NCBI RefSeq assembly: GCF_041381155.1 | Contig: NC_091138.1 | Coordinates: 38,247,604-38,311,603, forward strand | Length of the DNA: 64,000 bases | From: Argopecten irradians | Taxonomy: Eukaryota; Mollusca; Bivalvia; Pectinida; Pectinidae | Direction: 5' to 3' | In this document: positions 24,001 to 36,340 of the stretch, one piece after another | Layout of the letters: every line of letters starts with the position of its first letter | Numbering within the stretch: the first letter of the stretch is position 1 | Made by a program: the position numbers and the translations under genes | The notes under the pieces: generated by a model | Databases searched by the model: none | Told to the model about the DNA's origin: nothing | Seen by the model: the letters and a program-made list of their open reading frames with translations, nothing else

Positions 24001-27000
24001 GTGTATTTGTTGTGCATAAACCACAGCTTTATATTGTATGGTCTTGAGTCTACGAATTCCTTGATTAAATTTTATTTTCAATTATTGATAGTCCCTATTG
24101 GTAATGAATACAAATGTCCTATTTCATTGTGATGGACTTGTGTGATATTACATAGAGACCAATTTACAACTAGTCATAATCACTACCCCATTAAGTTTAT
24201 GTTTTAGTGTATTTGTTTGTTTCAGTCCAATAGATAGCATGTTTATCAATGTTAAATCCTGAAATTGACAATGATCATTAAAACGTCACGATATAGAATT
24301 AATTGAGCAAGGGATCATAACACTGGCAATATTGAATAATGCATTTGAATGATAATCTATGTAAACATTAATTGAAACCATAGTTTTGAATAGAGATAAA
24401 TAAAGATATTTTTATTGGTTGATAAGTTTGTATCAAAAGTATTTCTTTGAATGTCATTAAATATCAAATGAATGTCTTCATATGAAATAGCATCAATACA
24501 TATTTTTGTTGAATCACACACTCATGTAAATCGAAACGGTTAATATGAGAAGTGAATGATAATCTTCAGTGAGAGATTACTTAAAATTCTTTTTTGTTCT
24601 ATTAACACTTCACATATTTTTTATTGGAAGTTTTTTTGTCACTATTGGTGTATCACTAAGCTATATATATATATATCATTATGAGGTTATATTCTTTCCA
24701 TGTTACATGCAGTTATTTTTCCTACCAATACATACTTCATTCAATATGTGTTATGCATGCTTGTCTGAATGTAGTGACAGACTGAAATAACTTATTATAG
24801 ATTATTTATATCATATTATATGGTTCAGACAAAATGGACAATTTCAGACACATTAAGATAATAATTTCAATGCTATTCAGTTTATTTCAAATCTTGAAAG
24901 TGGAGACATCTATATATAGAAAACCCACTTTTCAACTTAAATTAATTATTGTGATAATTCTGTCAGATTCAGATTTGAAAGTTGATATTAAGTAAATAAT
25001 ATGGTTGAATTTATGATATAATTGAAGTTAACAGTGAATGAAAATTAACAATTCAAATTTGATTTAATTTAGATTTAAAAAGTATGTCAATATTGTATAT
25101 TATAAACTGAATGTACGTAATGAGCAAATGAGAAACAGCACCAGAGCAAATGCTTCTGTTAATATATTAATTAAAATCGTTTTGCTTAAATGTTTTAATT
25201 TTTCACTTCTAAATCTGTCCTTATTATGAAATAACCCTTCTGTGAATTTGCACATATCCAAGTAATCTTGCTGGAGTTTAGTATTGTCCACCGTTTGGCT
25301 ATTGAATTCTTTTGAATGATTGAATTTTTCATTTACAGACATTTTTAGTTGCATTTGAGTTTCTAATTTTTGGAAGCTAACTAATCTATTAGTAGTAATG
25401 CTATATATCTACCAACTATATCTATGACCTTTGCATACTCTGGTGAACTTGATTCTGAATATGGTATACATTTGTGTTAGTAATGTTTGCTATGCAACAA
25501 TGCAAAGTTTTCTTTTTGTAGATGTAGCTAAAGGGTTTTTGACAATCTTACTATTGATTTTAATGTTTTTGAAACAATTCTTTTAATATGAGTATCAAAT
25601 TTGATTTTGAGATTTATATCTAGTATAAAGGTCTAGTGATCACAAGTTTTATTTTTCAGCTAGATAGATCAAATTTAGGTTTAGACAAATATGTGTGCAA
25701 CATATTCCTTTTGGGGAGTCAAATGCTGAGGTCTTATTCAGAAATACCATGAGAGTAAATTACATTCTGTATTTCAGAATGCAAATTCATGAATGCAAAT
25801 AAAGTATCATTATTTGATAATTATAAGTAATATCAACAAAATTCAAAACTTTATTAAATGTAAAAGAATCAATAGGCACATGTTCACAGTACAAGTAATA
25901 CTTGTAAGTGCAAGAGAAATAATCCATAATATGGGTACAAAATTTATATCTCAACATATCTACACATTTTAAGTTATGGAGTTTGGCTTTAAAATCTGTA
26001 AGTTATTAATTCAAATCATTAAAACAATTTACTATATACTTATAAAGTTATAATTCAATTCTATTAGTACGACTGTTCTTAAACTGACACGGAAAGTTAT
26101 TTTCAATTAAAGTTGAAGTGTATAATTACCAGTGAATATTGGTAATTGCATGATTGAGCAACAAACATTTTGATTAATATTCAACTTGTATTCTGCATTC
26201 CCTTTGGAATAGAATTATGATTTTCTTCTTTTATAAATATCTACTGATATATCGACTGACTTATAAAATTTATACAAAAAGATAGATATTGAAATCCCAC
26301 CCTAATAGATACCTTATTCTTAGAACTGTCATCAAGGCTAGGAACCAATTATTTTCAGATAATTAAACTTTTCATCAAAATCTTTCTTTCTTATTTATGT
26401 ATAACAGAAATATATTTGCATAGTATGTGTTATTACCAGTGTTCCTTTCGCAAGACCTAGTGACATCCTCAATAGTGTTCTAATTATAATCTATCTTTCG
26501 AGTCCAGACAATCAATACATCAATCCTTTATTTGCACATTTGTATTTTACCCTTCAATTCTTTAAACACTTATCTATTATTATTTAGACACAGCAGAAGC
26601 ATTCCCGGAGAAGACACTTGTATTTCAGCCATTTTCTTTACAGCTGTGGGTGTTTCTATGTAGTATACTGATGCATGTCACTGACATTGGTTGTGGTGTT
26701 ACTAAAAGTACAACCAGTTTTATCTGTTAAGTATTAGAACAAAGTGTTGCGGGAAAATCATTAGTATTTTCTTACAGCTACAACCAGGAAGGCATTGCTA
26801 ACAGGCCACCAAGGAAAGGAGGTGCAGGAGGGTTTGGTAGAGACAATCGACCATTTCAGCCGCCAGCAGATCTGAGACAGGTAAGTTTAGGATCAGCACT
26901 AAGGGGAGCAACCACGCCTTGGTTTCAGTTCTACTCCTGGGCTCAATCCAAACCTGCAAAGTTTTTTTTATTGCATTTCTTGGAGTTACTCACAGATAGA

Positions 27001-30000
27001 TATGTTATATCATTTACCTCTTTTTTACATTGATTTGGAGTTTGGCTGTATATGTTGATATGCACTTATTTTGTTATCCGCTTCTTTCCATGGGTATACA
27101 TGGTGTTTTGCATACTAATTATGTTATTTTTACACTACACATATACTCCATACAATTAAATTGTAGAGAGATTGATAAATTCTTGGTACTAGACTGGTGG
27201 TCTCTTTCTTAACTTTCACATTTATGGGTATTCTAATGGGCTTTGTATTACTCACAGTTGCATGTTTGACTTTAATTTTCTTTTGAAAAAAAATCTACAT
27301 TTATGTGTCACATGCGTAGTTTTTAAATAGTGTACAAACATTTGTACATGGCCTTTTCTTACATATTGTTTCCTACTTGCTGCACATCTTGCCTCTGTAG
27401 ACATGGGTTGATGGGGTAACTGTTTGTCCAGTTTGCTAACCGTATACATGATGTTACTTCATTTATGTGAAGTATGGATATGTTGATTAAAAAATGATTG
27501 GTCATTTAGCTGAACTCAGCTACTAACACTTATGTGAAAAACATCATTAAACATAAACTGTGTAAACCAGCACTAATACTGAAATTTTCTAAACAAATGT
27601 TTTAAATCTTTTAGGTTATACTGACAGCTTTTTTGTACACCAAAAATAATTCAGTATTTCAGTATTTGCTTGTTTTCATGTCGGCAAATGAGCAGTTAGA
27701 CTTTTATAACCCATTACCGGTGCATAAATTGTACATTAAAAGATATCTTTGATTTAACCTACACTAAATTGAAGTATAACCAATAAACCAATAAATAAAT
27801 ACAGATGGTTATAAATATATTCATTCTTGGTCTGATATGCAAAAACGCTTCCTGAACAGCACCTATTTTTTTTATTTCAGTTTGTTGTAGTTTCTTTATA
27901 AACAAATAGTACAAAAGACTGAGTGAATGTTGCATGCATTTTGTGTGCAGTTTAGTTTTTACTTTGAACTACATACATGTATTCTCTTCATTTCCATTAG
28001 TTGCTTTCTCGCCATGAACATTGCCTAGGGTCTTATTTTATCATTGTATTTACTTAATTGTATATTTTCTTAAAACTACAGAGTATATATTTTAAATAAT
28101 TTTAATCATCAGCACACATTTTCATATACACATGTACATAAACATGTACTCATAGTCACTAATGCTTTTATTAAAGCAAACTTTTTAAATGAGTCTTGTA
28201 ACTCCAAAATGACAAATTGAATTAACAATTTGGTTGAATGAACACAAATGTTCTACACCAAGTTATTATATGCACACATAAATAGTATCAAATAGTATAC
28301 CTTACTATTCTCCAGCTGTAATTATAAGAATTCCATGTTGAATGTCCCATATATGTGCCACCGCTGATGTTTATATCGGGCGAAAATAAACTTTCCCTAA
28401 TATGCTGCAACTGACTATAGCTCCTATTCAACTCTCTGATTTAAACTGAATTTTGAAAATTTATTGTAGAATATGAATTTATATCTATATAACTTACATA
28501 TTTTTTTTCAAACTATTATAGTCTAATATTCCATGGGTCATTTATGTTTAGCTATGGAAGTGATCTCAGCAAGCAACTGTCAACTGTATATCATATAAAT
28601 ATGATGAATATAATACAATAAATTAGTAGTTTATCTGTAGCGAAGCATTAAAATCAATGTAAAAGGTGATAAATTAATATGTGAATGTCTTTAAGACTAA
28701 ACTTAATATACATGGTGGGAAATGAAAATGGGGCTTGTAAGAAATCAGTGTTGGTTCAGATATCTTTTTATTTCAGGTTAAAACTGAAATGAAACTGTCA
28801 CTAAGATGCTTAATCCCTAAAGAAGAATAACCTAAATTCAACTCTAAGGAGATATCACTGATTTGCTATTTTTGTACTTTGTTTTTCTGAACATCTTATC
28901 ACATATGTAACATTTTCTGATCACTCAGCTCATCTATAACGTTCCGCAATGCAATATCTGATTCCTTTTCAGACCATAGCAGAGTATATGATTGCATTTT
29001 AATGTTACGCCATACATGTTTTATGATCATTGAATTCAGATATCCATTAATTAAAAGTAGAACAAAGCTAGTTATTATTTAAAACTAAATGGTCTATATA
29101 TTATAAACTGTTGCTAGTGATAACCACATGTATTAAAATTAATTGGTTGGAAACATATATGTTCTGTCACAAGGTCTTTTATATTTATATTTACCAAATA
29201 CTATACATTTGTAGCATTAATAAATAATCAACAAAATTCTTATTAATTAATTCTTCATTAAAGTGAAATGCATGTATGAAAGTTGCTTTTACAGAGTCTT
29301 TTTTTTGTCCTGAAAATATATGTACATAATATAGGCTTAAACTTAGGTCGACGTCATGCATGTAAACATTATTTCAAAAATACTACTCCCTATAAACTTA
29401 CTCATTAATAAGTTGTGCGCACATGTATATTTAGTACTTTACTTTGATGAGTTTATCAGTAGTATTAGGTATATTGTACTATTATGTTTTATATCCATTT
29501 TGTGTTTGTATTTATAAGTGTTCCTTACTCCAGTTCAGTCTTTATTTATTTGTGTTGCAACTTACACATAATAGCCGTATACTTAAGTCATAGGTGTTTC
29601 AATTTACATTTGCAGAAAAAAACAGCATCTTTTTTCTTAGTCAATCCTTGTTTTCATAAAATAAGCAATTTATATTTACAACTAAACCTGAAATGTGTTT
29701 TCACTTACTGCAATTTTCATTCTCAAATCACAATTTCCTTTTTGAATGTCTTATTTGTTGGTGGGTAGTTGTAGTTGTGTAATTTATAAATATATTGCTT
29801 TCAGAAAAATTACTAAAAACCACTTTCAGTAATTCATTTGTAACTAAATATTGTAGAAACTGTATTTGTTCAACTTCTCAGTCCATATCGGGTGACATAC
29901 ACATATAATCGTACTAATATATATGCTGTTTCTCCTCCATACAATATCCTTGATTTATAATTGAAATACATTTTATTTTCATTTGTATGATGGCTTGAAC

Positions 30001-33000
30001 ACATTCCATTGACATCAAAACATAACTCATTTCTCAGAAAAGATTGTTCTAGGCTAGTACAAACTTTATTTCTTCATCAGTTCAGTTGTGCACGTGACTG
30101 ATTTTATGCCAAGCATTGGCTTTCTGAAATGTTAGCACTACAATCTACTGATCAGCTTGCCTCAATTTTCCTTTCTCCTTCAAAACGTCATTGTACTTGA
30201 TTATAAAGCATGTTGATCATTTTCTAGTTAGAGATAGCAAAAGAAGTTGGTCACCTCAATAATTTCTATAATGACTGTAACGTTAAAGTACACAAATTAT
30301 ATTGTGTTTATTTTCTTAAATACATTTATATATGTTTAGTGTTGTTCTCACTTTGTCGTTTCTGACCCCTTTAGACTTTAAAAGTCTTTAACGTTGTAGC
30401 GTGTAAAATACAATTATGTAAAACAGCAATTATAAATGTAACATTTCTACTTTAAACCAAATGCCAATTAATTCAGAGCATAAAATGCTCCATTCCGCAG
30501 TTATTTATGTTGAGAGTCTTGCACCATACATTTTCTGTTTATAATATCAAATTCCAAATTATTTTGTATAAACTAGTCAGCTTGATATAGACATTTTATT
30601 GATATGGCATGCATCAGTAAAGAAAAAGGGTCCTCGTTGCATCTGGAATTGAATGTTTGATTTGGTTTTAAAATTGCAAAAAAAAATGAGTAATAGATTT
30701 TCCTTGAACGCTATTGGAAGAGATTGATAAGTGAAATATAAATATTTAGATCATGGTTTAGATCATCATTCAGAAAATTGTAAGTAACACTGAACGAAAG
30801 GCAGCACTTTTTGTGTATGTGAAAGGTCACATCTGTTAGTTATATCTTATACTTTGATATAACCTTTTGAAGTGAAAACGTTTGAACCACACTAATGCGG
30901 GGTATTACCTCCGTGCATTTTGTGCAGTAAAGTAACTAACACATGTCAAAAAAGTGGGATTAATTTCAGTCACAAGGTTGAATTTTCAGCTGAATTCCAT
31001 TTCAAATGAGGGTAGAATGCTATTTACTTATATATCAGTGTGTTTATCGGCACGATAAGGCTTTCTTCGATTTTTCCCAAGCATATTCTTTAGTGCCGTC
31101 AATGTTGAAAACCTTTATCATTTTAGTAGATGTAGATATGGTTTGTTACACAATTTTACGATTATGGATGTTTGTTTTGTTGTTCCGAACATTGGAAGCT
31201 AGCATGGTAGAACAGATATATTGCATATTTTGATTCACATATTCATCTTGGTGACGGATACTTTGGTAGCACCATAAAAGTTCGTTAAAAGGGTTAATAG
31301 TGGATTTATGTGACTTTGAATTGTATTGAGTTTCAGCTAAAAAAATCCAGCAAGTGTCATGGGGAGTTATTTTTACTGCAAAAGTAGTTATAGAATTCTT
31401 CCATTGCATGACGCTTTGCAAACGCTATGGGCATTTGATGATATTTTAAGAGGTTACCTTATTATTGTTTGGTGAGAGAATAAAGCCATTGCCTCAGATT
31501 CCCAACTGCATTATATTTTTGCACGACATCCGATTGTTTTTCTCAGTATGTATTATGCCCCGGTTAATAATATTTAGCATAATGTTTTCTTTAAAACATT
31601 TCATTTCATAGTCCACATCTATGATGCTCTTAATTTTTCAACTTGATTTTAATATAACAAAATATCTTACCACATTAATCATCAAAAACATAAATTAAGT
31701 ATGAATATGATTTATTGCTTAATGAATTTTTCACATGTTTGTAATGTACACAATGTGTCGTTACTCATACATGTACATACAAAAATGGAAACATCTCGTT
31801 GACATATAAAAAAAGACCTTAAACAAAATCTCGTCAGCGCTAACAATTACATAAACGTAACACAGTGAACATAATTTATTGGAATTAGATAATTTCACGG
31901 AAATATTAGAAATTTTAAACAAAACATCAATGTTTGTAGCGTGATACTTATAACTTTAAACACTTAAGAAAGATGTTTTAAGATAAAATGTTGATATTTC
32001 CAAATTTCAAATTTAATTTTTGAAATAAGATTTTGATAAGATCAGTATATATTTCAAGTTCAAGCCTTAGCTTCATTTATGATTTTGATGAAATTATATA
32101 TATATTTTAAGTTTTAATAAAGGCCATATGGCCTGAAAACATTTATCTTAAAACATTTTTGTTATGGAAGGTTACATTAAGGGTAACAAATTTTCGCTAT
32201 TCCTTACAGGGCCAAGGTTACCAGGCTTCTAGTCAAGGTGGTCAGTTTCCTGATCGATACAGAGGTCAGGATCGACCACCAATGCCGGGTCAAAGTCGTT
32301 CACAGGACGCTGCTCAGTTCAGGGGAACCTATCCGGCAGATGGAACAAACTTTAGAGGTAGGGGTGATCATGGGTCTAAAAGCACTGAGCCTTCCGAGAA
32401 GCGTGCTCGGTATGATACATCTACCAGTGCTAGTGGTTTGGACTTATTAAAGCAAGAGTATGCTGAGGAAGAACAGCCTCAGGCAGCAGCTATTAGTCAA
32501 TATGCAGCTCTGCTTGCAGCTCAACAGAGAACCCAACAAGCTGTTCCAAAGCAGGAACATCAGTGGGCGAGAGCAGAGTATGGAGGTGTTGGACTCTATG
32601 CCGGTTTGGCTGCTCAAGCTAAAGCCCTTATGGAGCAACAAAGTCTTCAACAGGGATTGCCACAAGGTTTGCCTCAAGGTTTGCCTCAAGGTTTACATCA
32701 AGGGTTACCACAAGGGTTAGCTCAGGGCATACCCCAGGGCATACATCAGGGTTTACCTCAAGGTCTTCCACAAGGTCTCGGGTTACTACCACAAGTACCT
32801 GGCGAACAATCTTTATTAGGACATCCTGCTGCAGCCTATGCTAATATGCAGCAATTCGCATTCATGGATCGTGGAGGTTTAAGTCAAATGACTGGTGCTG
32901 GGTTAATTGCCGCTGGGGATCAAGGTTTAGTGAGGAAGGCTGCCGTGCAACCGCCGCCACCTCCTCCTGAGCAAACTGGAGCAGTAGATGCTTTAAGAGG

Positions 33001-34450
33001 TCAGGCATGGCAAGAAAAAGATGCGAAGCCGCAAAGCCAGGAAACGACACCAGAATCGGCTGTAAACAGAGGGGATCGTCAGTCAAATAACTCGACAGAT
33101 GGATGGAAAAATTCCTGGCAGCAGCAACAGCAGCAACAACCACAACAGCAACAAAAACAACAGCAACAACAACAGCAAACTCGACATCAAGAAGGCTTTG
33201 GAAATCAGATGTCTTATAACAGACCTGGATCGCGCAATCAGTCTTCGGACTTTCAGTTCTCTCAAAAACAACCTCAACAAAGACATAACGAATCGTATGA
33301 TTCCCAGTTCTCTTCTGGTTCAAGACAATCGTTTGATTCACAGAAAAAGTTTCCACAGGAAAAGCATCAAAGAGATTCTTATGGACGACAAGACGACCAG
33401 AACACGTACAGATCTGAAAATCAGTATGGAGGACAGAAACAGTATTCAGGACAAAGACAAAATCAGAATGTTGATAACTCCAGAGGCAGACCACAACAAG
33501 AAAATTTTGATACGGATAGAGGCCAGTTCGGAAATTTTGGTGGTGAATCTTCAGATACAAGACGTGAATCTGGAAGTGAGGGGGGAGGCAGTCAAGAGTC
33601 TTCTAAGCCAAGCTACACAGCAGAGGATTCTGATAAACCTAAACGTGAACGAAGGAGACCAAGTAAATGGGATACACCATCGGATGACGCACCCCCATCA
33701 CCTTCACAAGAAGGCGAGTCTTCTGCTGGCAACGTTGATACAACGCAACAAGAGGAAAGTAGTCGCCCTGGCATGAATAGTCCAAGGTGGCAAAATAATG
33801 ACAATAAACGAGACACGTTTTCTTCAAATGATATTGATGGACAGCAGGAATCCAATAGGCAAAATTTTAATGAACATAGACCAAATATGGGAAATCAACG
33901 GGGCCCACCGAACCAGGATAGACCTAGTGGTAGGTTTGGAATGCAAGACGGTCCTCCCGGTGGAGGAAGGGGTGGATTTGGAGGAAGAGGTGGTTTTGAT
34001 GGTGGAAGAGGAGGTTTTGATGGTGGAAGAGGAGGGTTTGACGGAGGCCGTGGCGGGTTTGATGGTGGTAGACGAGGTTTTGACGGAGGTAGGGGTGGAT
34101 TTGACGGAAGAGGAGGTCATGGAGGTCGTCCGCAGCCTTTAATGGGAGGTCCTGGGCCTAGAGGCCATCCAGGCCAGAGGCCTCCCTTCAGGGGACAACC
34201 AGGTCCGGGACAAAGATTTCAAGGTCCCGGACGAGGCAAAGGACCAGGCGGTATGGGTGGCCCAGGTGGACCTGGTGGTCCTGGAGGTCCTGGAGGTCCA
34301 GGCGGCCCGGGTGGACCGCGACCATTCAGACCTAGATTCGATGGTGGAATGAGAGGTGGAGGACGACCGCCTTTTGGACAGAGGGGAGGATTTAATCGGG
34401 GTGGAATGATGCGTGGCCCTAGGCCAGGGGGACCCAGGCCACATTTTTAA
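18047..34450 (+). CDS. HNRNPUL1: hnRNP U-like protein with SPRY, P-loop kinase-like and RGG regions
   Basis: Eleven coding exons: 18047-18495, 18773-18922, 19362-19449, 19652-19772, 20093-20342, 21352-21481, 22042-22258, 22547-22711, 23026-23158, 26778-26880 and 32210-34450. All phases match, giving 1348 residues. Residues 1-149 are Gly/Ala/Val-rich and a polyQ run follows near 156-164. The SPRY domain covers about 200-365 (FCWAGARATYGVTRGK, LRIGWSIDKSS, GEEPFSYGYGGTGK). The kinase-like domain starts with Walker A GLPGAGKT at 402-409, then NYHGRWDVLIDKAT and NYILDQTNVYPSARRRKM. The last exon encodes a Q-rich tail with QGLPQ repeats, a second polyQ run and GGRGGFD and GGP repeats. Family members are nuclear RNA-binding proteins that act in RNA processing and DNA-damage signalling. 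No SAP domain was seen, so the true start could lie in an upstream exon; the first exon is open to its acceptor at 18032. It is longer than vertebrate homologues (about 750-860 residues), mostly because of the tail. UL1 is chosen over U on motif similarity. Confidence 0.93.
18618..18718 (+). repeat. Short direct repeat in intron 1
   Basis: The 30-bp block TTCAAAAGGATATCAATGAA plus CATAAAGAAAAA occurs at about 18618-18649 and again at 18687-18718. It lies between the first two known coding exons of the hnRNP U-like gene and looks like a small local duplication. Confidence 0.8.
20521..20591 (+). repeat. Small tandem duplication
   Basis: AATTAACTGATTTGTACTTT followed by GCACTTTGTACA occurs twice in tandem, the first copy with a 7-bp extra piece. 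It abuts the left end of the TTAA-flanked MITE at 20596. Confidence 0.8.
20596..21173. mobile_element. MITE family 3, 578 bp
   Basis: The left end TTAAAGGGACAATTCAGTCT and the right end AGTGAATTGTCCCTTTAA form terminal inverted repeats with TTAA at both borders. A degenerate relative is at about 2740-3090. It lies in the intron between the exons ending 20342 and starting 21352 of the hnRNP U-like gene. No coding frame was found. Confidence 0.8.
23159..26777 (+). other. 3.6-kb intron of the hnRNP U-like gene
   Basis: Very AT-rich intron sequence with a GTAAGT donor and a TTACAG acceptor. No exon, gene or clear inverted-repeat element was recognised; a short (AT)n tract lies near 24661-24677. 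Confidence 0.6.
26881..32209 (+). other. 5.3-kb intron before the terminal exon of the hnRNP U-like gene
   Basis: The largest intron of the gene, from a GTAAGT donor at 26881 to the CCTTACAG acceptor ending at 32209. It is highly AT-rich. No additional coding exon or repeat family was recognised. It separates the globular SPRY and kinase-like part of the protein from the long disordered tail. Confidence 0.6.
32650..32785 (+). repeat. Coding minisatellite, QGLPQ repeat
   Basis: Imperfect 12-bp units of the type CCACAAGGTTTG encode about ten QGLP/QGLH/QGIP tetrapeptides (about residues 750-794 of the hnRNP U-like protein). Length variation between individuals is likely, which is an inference. 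Confidence 0.9.
33960..34120 (+). repeat. Coding minisatellite, GGRGGFD repeat
   Basis: Imperfect 24-bp units encode the GGRGGFDG motif about seven times, forming the RGG-type RNA-binding tail of the hnRNP U-like protein. It is followed at about 34250-34320 by a GGPGGPG run. Confidence 0.9.
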
Positions 34451-36340
34451 AAGACATTTATAAATTATTATTATAGTATTGTTTAAATCTGTATGCCAAT
34501 GTTTGATAATACATTGTAAATCTTACGAATGCAGTTAGACTTTGACATGATCTGTTTGTAAATAAGCGCATTATTCAAGATGTTTTAAAGTGTTTTAATG
34601 TGTTTTGATATAACCTCATGGTAAATAAATAATGGACAAATTTGATATTGAGATTCGCCGATTCTTTGAAAGATTTGTTTCTTCATTCGAAGAGGACTTT
34701 CTTGGCTCCTGATAAAATCTCATTATAACATATCCCTTGTTAGACTAAATTCGTTTCTTTTCAAATGCCGACGTTATGTATATTTTTTTTTTAAATTTTT
34801 TATTCAACATGATTCTCTTCATTCCGACCCGTGAAATGTCTTGTTTCCTTCATTCAAAATGTCTTCTATCCAAGCATAGAATTTCTAATTGAGGCTAAGA
34901 GTGATAAATTAAGGATAAATGGTACCAACATTTTGATATTTGTATTAGCAAAACAACTTGAAATATCTTATATATAGAATTTAAAATCATTGTTATATAT
35001 TATTACCAAATGCATGCATGATGGTTGCAGAAACAGGCTATAATAACAGTCAATACTATTGTCATATTTTTCATTTTCAGCGAAAAGATTGCTTTACCGG
35101 ATGTATTGTATACACATTTACATTTACTCATTTACAAAATGTAAGACGTTTCGGGAAAGGACTTTTTTTCAGCTATCTTCTTTTCAGCGTCTTCTCACTA
35201 CGAAATTGGAATGGCCATTTATTTAGTGAATATCTTGAAGATACTAATTAACTACACGTAGTAAAATTGAAACAAATTTGATATGATGCACGTTTGAATT
35301 TCGCTTTGGTTCACTTTTAACAGTTTTGCTACAGACAAGTCCTTCTGTATTAATGTGATATTTCATGTAATGCTTTCTATACTATGCGTTTTCAGACATC
35401 TATGTACCGTACAAAGTAATTCTCCTCGTTGTTTGATGTGTACAGCTAATTACTAGCGTCATAGTACTTATGTTGTATCTGCATGGGTATCAATACGAGA
35501 CATATGTAGACTTGTTATTTTCAGCATTTACTGAAACAATGCTACAGAAGTGTTTTTTCCCTCTTAATTAAGAAACAGCAATGCTCACATCATGTACTAT
35601 TATGTAATTACATTGTGTATGGTCATGTATTGTGTTTTGTGGATTAAATGTAGAAGCTCTTACATTCTTTCTCTTTACTTGAAATACCAGCCATTCGAAA
35701 TAATATTTACTTATAAATCAAGATGTGACGAACAATCTTATTTAATTTGTTTAAACGTAAATGCAAATATCACAATATTTGTTCAAATAGATATATTGGT
35801 TACAGTAACAAGTATGAAATAAAAGCAACACGTGTAGGCACATTTTTATTTCAGGAAACTCCCAATTGTAAAGAATGGATCTTGTGAACACTTGAGTGAA
35901 TAAATTACTAGATTGTCAATATCAATGGTAGTTTGAAAATTTTTAACTAAAGCCAAGTCTTATAATAGTGTATGTCAACACTGGTCCAATAAGTATACTT
36001 GAGTTTGATGCTATCTCAAATACAGATGATGTATACGCGATTATTATTTTCAGAATCATCGTTTCGACGTCTTGGCTAGAACTAATATCGGTTCGATTTC
36101 CAATTTAAAACGAAGAAAGACAATTTCTATTTCAGCCTGTTTTACAGTTGGTGTCATATAAAAACAGCTTAAATTAAGAACGCCTCGTAATAAATCTATA
36201 AACCATTGTAGAAAATATATATATCACCCTCAAAGTTAAAACTCGATAAAGAGCAACGAAGCTTTATGATGTGAAGATGTAACTGATTGACTGAAGTTCT
36301 GTGGTCTCTATAGAGTCCCACGACGCCCGAAACATCTTTT
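34451..36340. other. Tail-to-tail intergenic region
   Basis: Lies between the stop of the plus-strand hnRNP U-like gene and the stop of the minus-strand MAM exons, so the two loci converge here. It contains the 3' untranslated regions of both. Apart from the polyadenylation signal at 34624, nothing was recognised. Confidence 0.55.
34624..34629 (+). terminator. Polyadenylation signal of the hnRNP U-like gene
   Basis: AATAAA lies 174 bp after the stop codon at 34448-34450. It is the first canonical hexamer that I saw downstream. Confidence 0.6.

Noticed and set aside
32862..33560. 232-codon minus-strand open frame
   Set aside because: Shadow of the Gln-rich terminal exon of the hnRNP U-like gene, caused by the repetitive CAR codons.
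36085..36100. GGTTCGATTTCC, resembling a tRNA T-arm
   Set aside because: No matching acceptor stem, anticodon arm or A box could be arranged around it.
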